From NCBI RefSeq assembly GCF_001423085.1, contig NZ_LMNU01000012.1, positions 1,091 to 65,090 of the forward strand: a stretch of 64,000 nucleotides of DNA, in the 5' to 3' direction. This stretch comes from Methylobacterium sp. Leaf125 (GTDB lineage Bacteria; Pseudomonadota; Alphaproteobacteria; Rhizobiales; Beijerinckiaceae). This document shows, piece after piece, positions 7,148 through 15,816 of this stretch; positions within the stretch are counted from its first letter, which is position 1; each line of letters starts with the position of its first letter. Below the pieces are notes generated by a model. That model did not search any database. It saw nothing but the letters and a program-made list of their open reading frames with translations, and was not told the DNA's origin. A program made the translations under genes and the position numbers.

Positions 7148-9820
7148 CTACTTCGCGGGAACGGCTTCCGCGGCGTGAGCGCGGGCGGCCTGCGGCACGG
7201 CCGCGTCACCTTCGGGACGCTTCGGATCCGGGTGCTTGGGCGGCGGCCCGAGGAAGGCCGGAACCACGAAGAACGCGGCGACCAGGGTGAAGAACAGCGA
7301 CAGGGCGAGGAGCTTGCCCATGCTGGCTGTACCCGGATGGCTGGAGAGCACCAGCGATCCGAACGCGGTGCCGGTGGTCAGGGCCGAGAAGAAGATCGCC
7401 CGGGTCAGGCTGGATGCCAGCATGTCGGTGACGCCCGCCCGCCAGGCGATGACGTAGTAGATGTGGAAGGCCACGCCGACAGCGAGCATCAGCGGCATGG
7501 CGATGATGTTGGCGAAGTTCAGCGGCATCCCGACGATGTGCAGCGCCATCAACGTCCAAAGGGTCGCCAGCACCAGGGGGCCGAGCGTCATCGCGACGTC
7601 CCAAGGCTTCCGCAGCGCCACGGACAGGATGATGAAGATCAGCACCAGGGCGGTGATCGCGGCCTGCAGGAACGCGCCGAGGATGGTGTAGCTCGAAGAG
7701 GTCGTGGCGACGGGCGCACCCGTCGCATGCGGTGCAACGCTCTGCACCTCCTTGGCGAAGTTCCGGAGAACACGGTTGTCGTTGGCGTCACCGCTCGGAT
7801 GAACCTCGATCCGAGAGCGTCCATCGGCAGCCACCCACTCGGCCTTCAGCTTCGGCGGCAGGTTGTCCAGGGTGACCTTTTCGGGGTTCAGAAGCCCGGA
7901 CAGTCGGGTCAGCAGCGTCTTCAGGTCGGTGGTCAGTGCAACGCTGGCGGTTTCGCGGGTGCCGACCGGGGCCGAAGCGAGCTTGTCGAGGTCGTTTGCA
8001 AGGTCGCCTGCCGCCTTCGCGCCGGGGGCATTGGAACTGGATGCGATGCCGCGCAGCGCCGTGACGGCCTCCTTGATCGCCTTGATGTTGTCCGCGTCCG
8101 TGGGCGGCGGCGGCTTGCGGCCCGGGTTCAGCACCGGGCCGAGGAGCTGTGCCGTCTCGGCGATGGTCGCGAGCTTCTGATCCTGATCCGGCGGCACGAA
8201 GGTGTTGATGTCGATCACCTTGGCCACCGACTTCAGCTTCAGGAGCTTATCGGCCAGGGCCGGCACCGCATCTACGGAGGGCGCCATCACGTCGATGATG
8301 TTCGGGCTCGTCGCCGGATCCTTGATCAGATCGAGGTAGGTCGAGATCGACTCCACCTTCGGGCTGCGCAGGTGCATCGGATTCGAGTCGAAGGGCAGCT
8401 TGAACAGGAGCGGGACGCCCCCCAGCGTAATCACCCCGACGCCGATCAGGATCGGCTTGCGGTTACGGATGATCCAAGGATCGACCCCGGCAAGCCAGGT
8501 CGTCTCGACGGCCTCCCGCTCGCCTTTCGGCTTGAACACCGCGATGAGCGCGGGCAGCAACGTGAGGGAGAACAGGTAGGCCACGATCATTCCGACGCCG
8601 GCGATGAGGCCGAGTTCGGAGACGCCGCGGAACGCGGTGGGCAGGAACGCGAAGAAGCCTGCGATCAAGGAGATCGCCGCGAGGGTCAGGGACCAGCCGA
8701 CCCCGTGGGCTGCGGCTCGCATCGCCGACAGCAGGTCGGGCTGCTCGAAGCGGTCGGCACGATAGCGCACCGCGAACTGGATGCCGAAATCGATGCCAAG
8801 GCCGACGAAGAGTGCGGCGAACGCCACCGAGATCGGGTTGAGTTCGCCCACCATCAGCAGGCCGAGGCCCGCGGTGACGATGAGCCCCGCGAAGGTCGTG
8901 ATCAGCACGGCGCCGATCAGGGGCGCGGAGCGGAGGGCGAGCCAGAGGAATAGGACGATCGCGCCGACCGTGACGCTGTAGTTGAGCAGCGCGTCCTCGG
9001 AGAGGGTGGCGAATTCGTCGTCCGCCACGGCGACGGGTCCGGTCAGCCGCATGCGCGGAGCGCCGGCGAATTCAGGTCCACCGAGGGTGTTGATCTTGAG
9101 ATCGGAGGCGACCTTGCGCACCACCTCGGTGGCGTTCGCGCCCGGCTGCAGGGCGTTGTAATCCAGTACGGGCTGGATCATCACGAACTTGCGCAGGTCT
9201 GTGCTCTGCGTCTGCCCGTTCGCCAGGAGCATCTGCCACGACATGCGTGCGGGCTCTCCGGCCAGCACCTTGCGCACGGTCGTGTCGATCTGCGTCATCG
9301 GCCGCTCGAGATCCTCGAGCTTGGCATCGCCGCTCTTGATGCCCCGTGCGCCGAGACCGAGGACCCGCATGATACCGCGCAGGGACGGATCGGCTGCCAG
9401 CGGACCGAGGAGGCCCTGCTGCTGCACCAGCTGCTCGGTGGTCTTTGTCAGCTCCTCCTGCGACATCAGCAGGAAGCCGTTCTTCTCGTAGAAGGCACCG
9501 CCGTCCGGACGGTACACCGACTCGATCATGTCCTTGTGGCTGACGAGGGCTGCCGAGAACTCGGCCGCCGCTTCCTCCGCTTCCTCGGGCGTCTTGCCGT
9601 CAATGACGGCGACGAGGGTGCCGGTGCGTTGCGGGAAAGCCTTCTCGTAGTTGATCTCGTCCTGGCGCCAGGGCACATCCTTGTCGATCAACCGCTCGAC
9701 GTCGGTGTTGATCTTGAAGAGGTGAGCCGCCACACCGGCACTGGCCACGGTGACGAGTGCGACGAGGGCTATGACCAACCAGCGACGCTGGACGGAAAAC
9801 GCGACGAGCCGTTCGATCAC
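7148..9820 (-). CDS. hpnN: HpnN, RND-family hopanoid transporter
   Basis: An 890-aa RND/MMPL-superfamily membrane protein with two repeats, each a membrane helix, a large periplasmic loop and a bundle of five helices. HpnN moves hopanoids from the inner to the outer membrane in organisms where it has been studied. Motifs include FGIQFAVRYRADR in the first half and the matching GVAFHIYYVIAWR in the second. GTG 9820 is chosen because AGGTAGGA lies a few bases upstream and the next residues, MIERLVAFSVQRRW, form the expected first helix; the frame stays open to 9868. It is a single gene, convergent with hpnK and divergent from hpnH. Confidence 0.9.
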   Translation of the reverse strand: MIERLVAFSVQRRWLVIALVALVTVASAGVAAHLFKINTDVERLIDKDVPWRQDEINYEKAFPQRTGTLVAVIDGKTPEEAEEAAAEFSAALVSHKDMIESVYRPDGGAFYEKNGFLLMSQEELTKTTEQLVQQQGLLGPLAADPSLRGIMRVLGLGARGIKSGDAKLEDLERPMTQIDTTVRKVLAGEPARMSWQMLLANGQTQSTDLRKFVMIQPVLDYNALQPGANATEVVRKVASDLKINTLGGPEFAGAPRMRLTGPVAVADDEFATLSEDALLNYSVTVGAIVLFLWLALRSAPLIGAVLITTFAGLIVTAGLGLLMVGELNPISVAFAALFVGLGIDFGIQFAVRYRADRFEQPDLLSAMRAAAHGVGWSLTLAAISLIAGFFAFLPTAFRGVSELGLIAGVGMIVAYLFSLTLLPALIAVFKPKGEREAVETTWLAGVDPWIIRNRKPILIGVGVITLGGVPLLFKLPFDSNPMHLRSPKVESISTYLDLIKDPATSPNIIDVMAPSVDAVPALADKLLKLKSVAKVIDINTFVPPDQDQKLATIAETAQLLGPVLNPGRKPPPPTDADNIKAIKEAVTALRGIASSSNAPGAKAAGDLANDLDKLASAPVGTRETASVALTTDLKTLLTRLSGLLNPEKVTLDNLPPKLKAEWVAADGRSRIEVHPSGDANDNRVLRNFAKEVQSVAPHATGAPVATTSSSYTILGAFLQAAITALVLIFIILSVALRKPWDVAMTLGPLVLATLWTLMALHIVGMPLNFANIIAMPLMLAVGVAFHIYYVIAWRAGVTDMLASSLTRAIFFSALTTGTAFGSLVLSSHPGTASMGKLLALSLFFTLVAAFFVVPAFLGPPPKHPDPKRPEGDAAVPQAARAHAAEAVPAK

Positions 9821-10444
9821 GAGTATCCTACCTGCCTGAGCGATCCGATTGCCGCCCGGCCGCGCCAAACTTCGGCGCCGAGGCCAGTGGAGCCACGGGA
9901 CGGGAATCGATCTGTCTTGTGACGCCGGTTATCACCTGTTGGTGCAAAATTCGAATCCGGTCCACGAACGGTGTCTCGCGCGGCCGGAGAGCGACGGTAG
10001 TGCGGTTCATCAAACGAATCGCATTGCTCACACGAATTTGCTTCACTCAGGCGCTCACGTAGCGACCAAATGCCTGTAATGCAACGCAAACGGATTGATC
10101 GATCGTCGGTTCAAGCCAGCGTGCGATTTCGCACTGCACTTCTCCGCGACCCAAGCTTTGGTGAACGCAAGTACGGATTGTCAACTGCTAAGCTGCGGCT
10201 CTGGCATGCAGTCAACGATTAGGAATAAGCGCATCCGACGGGGTTATATGCCGCCGGAGCGCTCCGGCTGACCGAAGGGTCCAGGTCACCGTCTGTGGCC
10301 GGATTGTTTCAGCGCCGCGAGAATTTGCACGAACGGCATCCATTCGGGGCCTTTCGGATTCGTTCCAGTCTACCTCGCTGGAATTTGGCCTTTTTTCACG
10401 CTAAGCAGCCCGATACATCGGGGCCAACAACAAGGAGCCGCGTC
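9821..10444. promoter_or_regulatory. 624-bp regulatory gap between divergent hpnN and hpnH
   Basis: No credible gene is seen here. The stretch is less GC-rich than its surroundings and must hold the promoters of both hpnN and hpnH. It contains the 16-bp perfect palindrome GCCGGAGCGCTCCGGC at 10253-10268, 177 bp upstream of the hpnH start. The hpnH ribosome binding site AAGGAG lies at 10432-10437. I found no clean EcfG (GGAAC...CGTT) promoter in it. Confidence 0.6.
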
Positions 10445-11608
10445 TTGGGCATCCCTATCCGGTACGTCGCGAAGATTGGCGGCTACATCCTGAAGCAGCA
10501 CCTCACCGGTCGCAAGCGCTACCCGCTCGTGATGATGATGGAGCCGCTGTTCCGCTGCAATCTTGCCTGCGCCGGTTGCGGGAAGATCGACTACCCGGAC
10601 GAGATCCTGAACAAGCGACTGCCCGTCGCCGATGCGCTGGAATCCGTGCGCGAGTGCGGTGCACCCGTTGTGGTGATCGCCGGCGGCGAGCCGCTCCTGC
10701 ACAAGGATCTGCCTCAGATCGTCGAGGGCATCATCGCGCAGAAGAAGTTCGCGATCGTCTGCACGAACGCGCTCCTGCTCGAGAAGAAGATCAAGGAGTA
10801 CAAGCCGAGCCCGTACTTCACCTGGTCGATCCATCTCGATGGCGACAAGGAGATGCACGACCAGTCGGTGTGTCAGCGCGGCGTCTACGACAAGGCGGTG
10901 GCGGCGATCGCGAAGGCCAAGGAGATGGGCTTCCGCGTCACCATCAACTGCACCTTCTTCAATAACTCGTCCGCCGACAAGATCGCCGACTTCTTCGATA
11001 GCGTGACGAAGATGGGCATCGACGGCATCACCGTGTCGCCCGGCTATGCTTACGAGCGGGCGCCGGATCAGAAGCACTTCCTGAACCGGAAGGCGACGAA
11101 GGAGCTCTTCCGCGGCGTGTTCCGGCACGGCAAGGAGAAGGGCCGCGAGAAGTGGACCTTCCAGCAGTCGGGCCTGTTCCTCGACTTCCTGGCGGGCAAC
11201 CAGACCTACCATTGCACCCCCTGGGGCAACCCGACCCGCACCGTGTTCGGCTGGCAGAAGCCCTGCTACCTCCTGGGTGAGGGCTACGCGGCGACCTTCA
11301 AGGAGCTGATGGAGGAGACCGATTGGGACTCTTACGGCACCGGCAACTACGAGAAGTGCGCCGACTGCATGGTCCACTCGGGCTATGAGGCCTCTTCGGT
11401 CGTCGATTCGGTCAAGAAGCCCTGGAAGCCCCTGGTTCACGCGCTCCGCGGCATCAAGACCGAGGGTGAGATGGCTCCCGAGGTCAGCTTGGAGAACCAG
11501 CGTCCGGCCGAGTTCGTGTTCTCGCGCAACGTCGCGCAGAAGCTGTCCGAGATCAAAGCTTCGGGCGTCGACACCAAGCGCGAAGCTCGCAACCGCAGCG
11601 CCGCCTGA
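10445..11608 (+). CDS. hpnH: HpnH, radical SAM adenosylhopane synthase
   Basis: A 387-aa radical SAM enzyme. Cys38, Cys42 and Cys45 (FRCNLACAGC) hold the cluster, and a C-terminal cysteine group includes YEKCADCMVHSGYEA. HpnH joins the 5'-deoxyadenosyl group to diploptene to give adenosylhopane, the entry to all C35 hopanoids including BHT and its cyclitol ether. The start is TTG 10445, which has a strong AAGGAG seven bases upstream and gives MGIPIRYVAKIGG; the frame is open to 10295 but that extension is not protein-like. It has its own terminator and is monocistronic here. Confidence 0.93.
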   Translation: MGIPIRYVAKIGGYILKQHLTGRKRYPLVMMMEPLFRCNLACAGCGKIDYPDEILNKRLPVADALESVRECGAPVVVIAGGEPLLHKDLPQIVEGIIAQKKFAIVCTNALLLEKKIKEYKPSPYFTWSIHLDGDKEMHDQSVCQRGVYDKAVAAIAKAKEMGFRVTINCTFFNNSSADKIADFFDSVTKMGIDGITVSPGYAYERAPDQKHFLNRKATKELFRGVFRHGKEKGREKWTFQQSGLFLDFLAGNQTYHCTPWGNPTRTVFGWQKPCYLLGEGYAATFKELMEETDWDSYGTGNYEKCADCMVHSGYEASSVVDSVKKPWKPLVHALRGIKTEGEMAPEVSLENQRPAEFVFSRNVAQKLSEIKASGVDTKREARNRSAA

Positions 11609-11640
11609 TTTCAGGCCGGCGCGGCCACCCACGAACAGCG

Positions 11641-11675
11641 AAAACCCCGCCCTGCTCCGGCAGGGCGGGGTTTTT
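11641..11675 (+). terminator. Strong rho-independent terminator after hpnH
   Basis: Perfect 14-bp stem (11641-11654 with 11661-11674), loop CTCCGG, ending in TTTTT (11671-11675). The A-run at 11641-11644 makes it usable in both directions, so it can also serve the opposing PilZ gene. Confidence 0.92.
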
Positions 11676-11724
11676 CGTTGGCGCCTGCGTGCCGGCTGCT
11701 CGGAGAAATGCTGCGGCAGGTGTC

Positions 11725-12144
11725 TTAGAAGGCCGAGATGCCGCGCTTCCGCGAGGGGACACCAATCCCGCCCCCCGCGATCTCCTCCGGAGTCGAGACG
11801 TCCGCCGACGGCGCCGGCGCGGCAGCGCCCGCGGTCGTGACGGCGGCGGGCGTCGGCAGCTTGCCGACGCGCTCGATCCGCACACCGACATAGTCGCCGC
11901 GTCGCCAGGCGATCCGGACGAGGCAGAGGAAATCGCGTCCGATGATTCGGAGCATGAAGACGGGTGGGAGCGCTTGGTTCGCGCCGACACAGATGCGCGC
12001 GCCGGATTTCGAGACATCCTTCACGCTGCAGGGGATTTCGGTACCGTCCCGGAAACGGATGGTCGCGATCCAATTTGTCGGACTGCGCTCCTCACGACGC
12101 TGGATCGGCGCCGGTGTTTCGGGTTGCTCCATGCCGGTCGCCAC
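11725..12144 (-). CDS. PilZ-domain protein
   Basis: A 139-aa single-domain protein. It carries the two c-di-GMP-binding PilZ signatures: an RRxxR-type box near residue 16 (RREERS) and the D-x-S-x-x-G box (DVSKSG, about residues 43-48), followed by beta-strand-rich sequence to about residue 95. The tail is rich in Ala, Pro and Ser and probably disordered. By family it is a cytosolic c-di-GMP effector, though some alphaproteobacterial PilZ proteins do not bind the nucleotide; its partner is unknown. Met5 (12132) is an alternative start. It faces hpnH tail to tail and is divergent from the L36 gene. Confidence 0.85.
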   Translation of the reverse strand: MATGMEQPETPAPIQRREERSPTNWIATIRFRDGTEIPCSVKDVSKSGARICVGANQALPPVFMLRIIGRDFLCLVRIAWRRGDYVGVRIERVGKLPTPAAVTTAGAAAPAPSADVSTPEEIAGGGIGVPSRKRGISAF

Positions 12145-12516
12145 GGGTTCTATCTCCGCGCCCCACGCGCGTACTCGACGACATAGCGATGCAAATCTTT
12201 ACAGACGGATATCGTCTCCATCCAATCCGCGCTCGGCCGGCTGCAGATGCACCAAAATCGCTCAGGGCTGGCCATAGCGGCGCCCGGACTCTTACCGACG
12301 CTCGATCCCGGTTCGGCCCCTCCGTGATGCGAAAGACCGTTCCGGCAAAGCTTCGCTTCGGAATAGAGCGTGACGCCTTGCCTTGCCGGCGCGAATCCTG
12401 ATAAGGCAACCGCCTTTCCGCGATGCATCGACACATCGCCGAGGTCGCCGTCAGGTGCCTCGTTCCCGAGACCCTATGGACAGGCGGCGGGCTCGTTCCC
12501 GACCGACGTGAGACCG
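12145..12516. other. Intergenic region between the PilZ and L36 genes
   Basis: A 372-bp gap between divergent genes. The open frames across it look like compositional artefacts and lack family resemblance. It should hold the promoters of both neighbours; I cannot place them with confidence and see no zinc-regulator palindrome that I would call. Confidence 0.5.
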
Positions 12517-12642
12517 ATGAAGATTCGCAACTCCCTCAAGTCCCTGCGTGGCCGTCACCGCGACAACCAGATCGTGCGTCGTAAGGGCCGCGTCTACATC
12601 ATCAACAAGACCCAGAAGCGCTTCAAGGCCCGCCAGGGCTGA
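12517..12642 (+). CDS. ykgO: 50S ribosomal protein L36, type B (zinc-free)
   Basis: A 41-aa protein starting [20 protein letters not shown] and ending QKRFKARQG, the type-B L36 family (YkgO/RpmJ2). The cysteines and histidine that hold zinc in the classical L36 are absent, so it is the C-minus form. L36 is the smallest large-subunit protein and helps shape 23S rRNA. ATG 12517 gives the family's exact length. It is monocistronic and 78 bp upstream of the TPR gene. Confidence 0.95.
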   Translation: MKIRNSLKSLRGRHRDNQIVRRKGRVYIINKTQKRFKARQG

Positions 12643-12720
12643 GGCCGACGGGGTGCTCTGCCGCGAGACGCGGCAAGCGCGCACGTTGACGTCGCGATCC
12701 GGGGCGAGGAAGCTCCCGGC

Positions 12721-13341
12721 ATGTCGCGACCCGCACACCATCGATCCTGCCTGCATCGATTCTGCCTGAAAGCCGCGCTCGCCGCGGCTTTCTGCGTTTT
12801 CCTCGCACCCCCCGTCGGTGCTCGGCCGGCGCCGGAAGCGCAGCCGCCGAAGAAGACGCAGCCGCTGACGCTCGACGACCTCTACGCGCGCCTGAAGGCG
12901 GCGGGCGACGATGCCGAGGCGAAGGGCGTCTCGCGGCTGATCGAGCAGCGTCTCGGCCGTTCCGGCAGCGCCACGGCCGACCTGCTCACCGAGCGGGCCC
13001 GGCAGGCGATGTCCGGGCAGGATCTCCCCCTGGCGATCGAGCTGATGGACCGGGCCACCACCCTGGAGCCCGGCTGGTCGGAGGGCTGGAACCGGCGCGC
13101 GACGGTGTTCTGGATGCTGTCGGACCCCTCCGCGGCCATCGCCGACCTGCAGCGCACCCTCGTGCTCGAGCCGCGCCACTACGAGGCCTGGGCGGCCCTG
13201 GGACGGATCTACCAGACCCTCGACGACAAGCGTCGCGCCCTGGAGGCGTTCCGCCGGGCGGCGGCGCTGTATCCCCGGATGGATCGGCTGCAACAGGCCA
13301 TCGACCGGCTGGCGCCGGACGTCGACGGCCGCGACCTGTAG
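12721..13341 (+). CDS. Exported TPR-repeat protein
   Basis: A 206-aa protein. The N-terminus has a basic then hydrophobic run ending GARPAPEA near residue 38, consistent with export. Residues 85-190 form about three tetratricopeptide repeats; AMSGQDLPLAIELMDRATTL, AAIADLQRTLVLEPRHYEAW and GRIYQTLDDKRRALEAFRRA each show the TPR spacing of small and aromatic residues. TPR proteins are scaffolds, so the specific role is unknown. It ends 6 bp before the alpha/beta hydrolase gene, suggesting an operon. Confidence 0.8.
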   Translation: MSRPAHHRSCLHRFCLKAALAAAFCVFLAPPVGARPAPEAQPPKKTQPLTLDDLYARLKAAGDDAEAKGVSRLIEQRLGRSGSATADLLTERARQAMSGQDLPLAIELMDRATTLEPGWSEGWNRRATVFWMLSDPSAAIADLQRTLVLEPRHYEAWAALGRIYQTLDDKRRALEAFRRAAALYPRMDRLQQAIDRLAPDVDGRDL

Positions 13342-13347
13342 CCGATC

Positions 13348-14328
13348 ATGCTCCTGCTCAAGCTGATCGCCGGCCTCCTGGCCGGCGGGATCGTCCTCGG
13401 CCTCGTCGCCGCCGGCGTCACCCTGCTGATCTCGGCGCGGATCGAGGCGCGCTATCCGCCGGCCGGGCCGTTCGCGTCGGTGACCGGCGGGCGCATCGCC
13501 ACGGTCCAGGCCGGTCCGAATCCCTCCCCGCGCGGCACCGTCGTGCTCCTGCACGGCGCTTCGGCCAATGCCGCCGACCCGATGACGGATCTCGGCCGCC
13601 GGCTCGCCGGCGAGGGGTTCCGTGTCGTGGCCCTCGACCGGCCGGGCTTCGGCTGGAGCGACCGCCTGACCGGCGCCGCCATGGCGACGCCGAAGGCCCA
13701 GGCCGGGGCGGTGGCCGAGGCCCTGAAGGATCTCGGGCTCGGGCCCGCCCTGATCGTCGGTCATTCCTGGGCCGGAGCGCTGGCGACCGCGCTCGCCCTC
13801 GATCATCCCGACCGGGTCGCGGGCCTCGTCCTGCTGGCGCCGGCGGTGATGCCGCTGCCCGATCTCGGACCGATCCCCTGGTACTACCGGGTGGCCCTGA
13901 TGCCGCCGGTGACCTGGCTCCTCAGCCGGACGGTGGCGACGCCGGTGGGACTCTACTACCTGAAGCCGGCGGGCCAGTCGGTGTTCCGACCCCAGGAGGC
14001 CCCGGCCGGCTACCTGGAGGCGAGCCGGGCCGCCCTGGTCCTGCGTCCGGCGACGATGCTCGCCAATGTCCAGGACCTGATGGCGCTGCCGGACGCCCTG
14101 AAGCGTCAGAGCGCCGCCTACGACCGCATCACCGCGCCCACGGTCATCATCACCGGGGACCGCGACGGGATCGTCCCGGCGGAGCGCCACGCCAGGCCCC
14201 TGGCACGCCTGATCCCGGGGGCCCGGCTCGTGGTCCTGCCCGGGATCGGCCACATGGTCCACACCGTCGCCACCCAGGCCGTGGTCGACGAGGTCGTGCG
14301 TCTCGCCGATTCGCTGCCCGTGCGCTGA
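13348..14328 (+). CDS. Membrane-anchored alpha/beta hydrolase
   Basis: A 326-aa alpha/beta-hydrolase-fold protein with an N-terminal hydrophobic helix (residues 1-30) that probably anchors it to the inner membrane. The catalytic triad is readable: nucleophile Ser140 in IVGHSWAGA, Asp273 in ITGDRDGIVP and His302 in LPGIGHMVH; the oxyanion strand LLHGASAN is near residue 68. The substrate cannot be read from sequence; esterase, lipase and epoxide hydrolase relatives all have this layout. It lies 6 bp after the TPR gene, as the second gene of that unit. Confidence 0.85.
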   Translation: MLLLKLIAGLLAGGIVLGLVAAGVTLLISARIEARYPPAGPFASVTGGRIATVQAGPNPSPRGTVVLLHGASANAADPMTDLGRRLAGEGFRVVALDRPGFGWSDRLTGAAMATPKAQAGAVAEALKDLGLGPALIVGHSWAGALATALALDHPDRVAGLVLLAPAVMPLPDLGPIPWYYRVALMPPVTWLLSRTVATPVGLYYLKPAGQSVFRPQEAPAGYLEASRAALVLRPATMLANVQDLMALPDALKRQSAAYDRITAPTVIITGDRDGIVPAERHARPLARLIPGARLVVLPGIGHMVHTVATQAVVDEVVRLADSLPVR

Positions 14329-14358
14329 GGCGCGTCGGGCCCGCAGCCCGGACGCGCC
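14329..14358. terminator. Imperfect hairpin between convergent hydrolase and pyk genes
   Basis: GGCGCGTCGGGC (14329-14340) pairs with GCCCGGACGCGCC (14346-14358) with one bulged base. No T-run follows on either strand, so a termination role is only suggested by its position between two converging stops. Confidence 0.45.
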
Positions 14359-14367
14359 CCGGCCGGT

Positions 14368-15816
14368 TCAGGCCTTCGCCGCGTGCTCGCGGGTGACGAA
14401 GGCGATGCGCACGAGGTTGGTCGCGCCGGGCGTCCCGAACGGCACGCCGGCCACCACGATGATGCGCCCGCCGATCTCGGCGAAGTTTTCGCGCACGGCG
14501 AACTTCGCGGCCCGGAACGCCATGTCGTCCACGTCGCTGGCGTCCTTGGTGACGATCGGGTGCGTGCCCCAGCACATGGCGAGCCGCCGGGCGGTCTCGC
14601 GCTTCGGCGTCAGCGCGATGATCGTCGCGTTGGGCCGCGAGCGGGCGAGGCGCAGGGCGGTCGAACCGGAATGCGTCCAGGCCATGATGGCCGTGAGGTT
14701 CAGGGCGTCGACCATCTGGTGCGCCGCCGCCGCGATGGCGTCGGAGGCGGTGGCGTCGGGCTCGGAGCGCTGGGCCGTCAGGATGGTCCAGTAGAGGGCG
14801 TCGCGCTCCACCTGCTCGGCGATCCGGCTCATCATCGAGATGGCCTCGATCGGGAAGGTGCCGGAGGCGCTCTCGGCCGAGAGCATCACCGCATCCGCAC
14901 CCTCGTAGACGGCGGTGGCGACGTCGGAAACCTCGGCCCGGGTCGGCACCGGGGCGGTGATCATCGATTCGAGCATCTGGGTCGCGACGACCACCGGCTT
15001 GCCCATGCGGCGGGAGGCGCGGGTGATGCGCTTCTGCACGCCGGGCACCTGCTCCAGGGGCATCTCGACGCCGAGATCGCCGCGGGCCACCATCAGGCCG
15101 TCGGAGATCTCGATGATCTCCTCCAGGCGGGTCAGGGCCTGCGGCTTCTCGATCTTGGCCATCACCAGGGCGCGGCCCGCCGCGACCTTCTTCACCTCGG
15201 CCACGTCCTCGGGACGCTGCACGAAGGAGACGGCGATCCAGTCGGCGCCGGCCGCCAGACCGGCCTCGAGGTCGCCCCGGTCCTTCTCGGTCATGGCGGC
15301 GACCGGGATCACCGTGTCGGGCAGGGAGACGCCCTTGCGATTCGAGATGCGCCCGCCGATCTCGACGCGGGTCACGGCGCGGCCCTCGGACACCTCGGTC
15401 ACGGTCAGCCGCAGCTTGCCGTCGTCGATGATGACGACGTGGCCGGGCTCCAGGGCCGAGAGGATCTCCGGATGGGGCAGGTAGACCCGCGAGACGTCGC
15501 CGGGGGTCGGGTCGCTGTCGAGCACGAAGGTGGCGCCGTTCTGCAGGATCGCGGCGCCCTCGGCGAAGGCGGCCACGCGCAGCTTCGGGCCCTGGAGGTC
15601 GACGAGGATCGCGATCGGGTGCTTCAGCTCGCGCTCGATCGTGCGGATGACCTCGATCTTCTCCGGCAGCTTCTCGCGCGGCAGGTGGCTCATGTTGAGA
15701 CGGAAGACGTCCGCGCCGGCGCGAAACAGCTTCTCGATCATCTCCGGCGTGTCTGAGGCCGGGCCCAGGGTCGCGATGATCTTCGTACGGCGTGAACGTT
15801 TCAAGGCAGTCTCCAT
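14368..15816 (-). CDS. pyk: Pyruvate kinase
   Basis: A 482-aa pyruvate kinase, converting phosphoenolpyruvate and ADP to pyruvate and ATP in the cytosol. Recognisable parts are the start KIIATLGPAS, the RLNMSH segment, the active-site region MVARGDLGVEMPLEQVPGVQ, and the C-terminal allosteric domain from about residue 350. The frame is open upstream to 16116, but that extension is Arg/Pro-rich and unlike the family; ATG 15816 (METALKRSRRTKI) gives the usual length. In a serine-cycle methylotroph this enzyme sits opposite the assimilatory flow and is normally tightly controlled. Confidence 0.95.
   Translation of the reverse strand: METALKRSRRTKIIATLGPASDTPEMIEKLFRAGADVFRLNMSHLPREKLPEKIEVIRTIERELKHPIAILVDLQGPKLRVAAFAEGAAILQNGATFVLDSDPTPGDVSRVYLPHPEILSALEPGHVVIIDDGKLRLTVTEVSEGRAVTRVEIGGRISNRKGVSLPDTVIPVAAMTEKDRGDLEAGLAAGADWIAVSFVQRPEDVAEVKKVAAGRALVMAKIEKPQALTRLEEIIEISDGLMVARGDLGVEMPLEQVPGVQKRITRASRRMGKPVVVATQMLESMITAPVPTRAEVSDVATAVYEGADAVMLSAESASGTFPIEAISMMSRIAEQVERDALYWTILTAQRSEPDATASDAIAAAAHQMVDALNLTAIMAWTHSGSTALRLARSRPNATIIALTPKRETARRLAMCWGTHPIVTKDASDVDDMAFRAAKFAVRENFAEIGGRIIVVAGVPFGTPGATNLVRIAFVTREHAAKA

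Noticed and set aside
6938..8953. Long plus-strand open frame opposite hpnN (671 codons)
   Set aside because: Its translation is Arg/Asp/Gln-rich low complexity and lies antisense to the clear RND transporter; GC-rich codon bias produces such frames.
9821..10444. EcfG promoter in the hpnN/hpnH gap
   Set aside because: GGAAT near 10231 lacks a matching CGTT at the right spacing; no promoter was called.
10370..12073. Minus-strand 567-codon frame spanning hpnH and the PilZ gene
   Set aside because: It crosses the strong terminator and two real genes and shows no domain.
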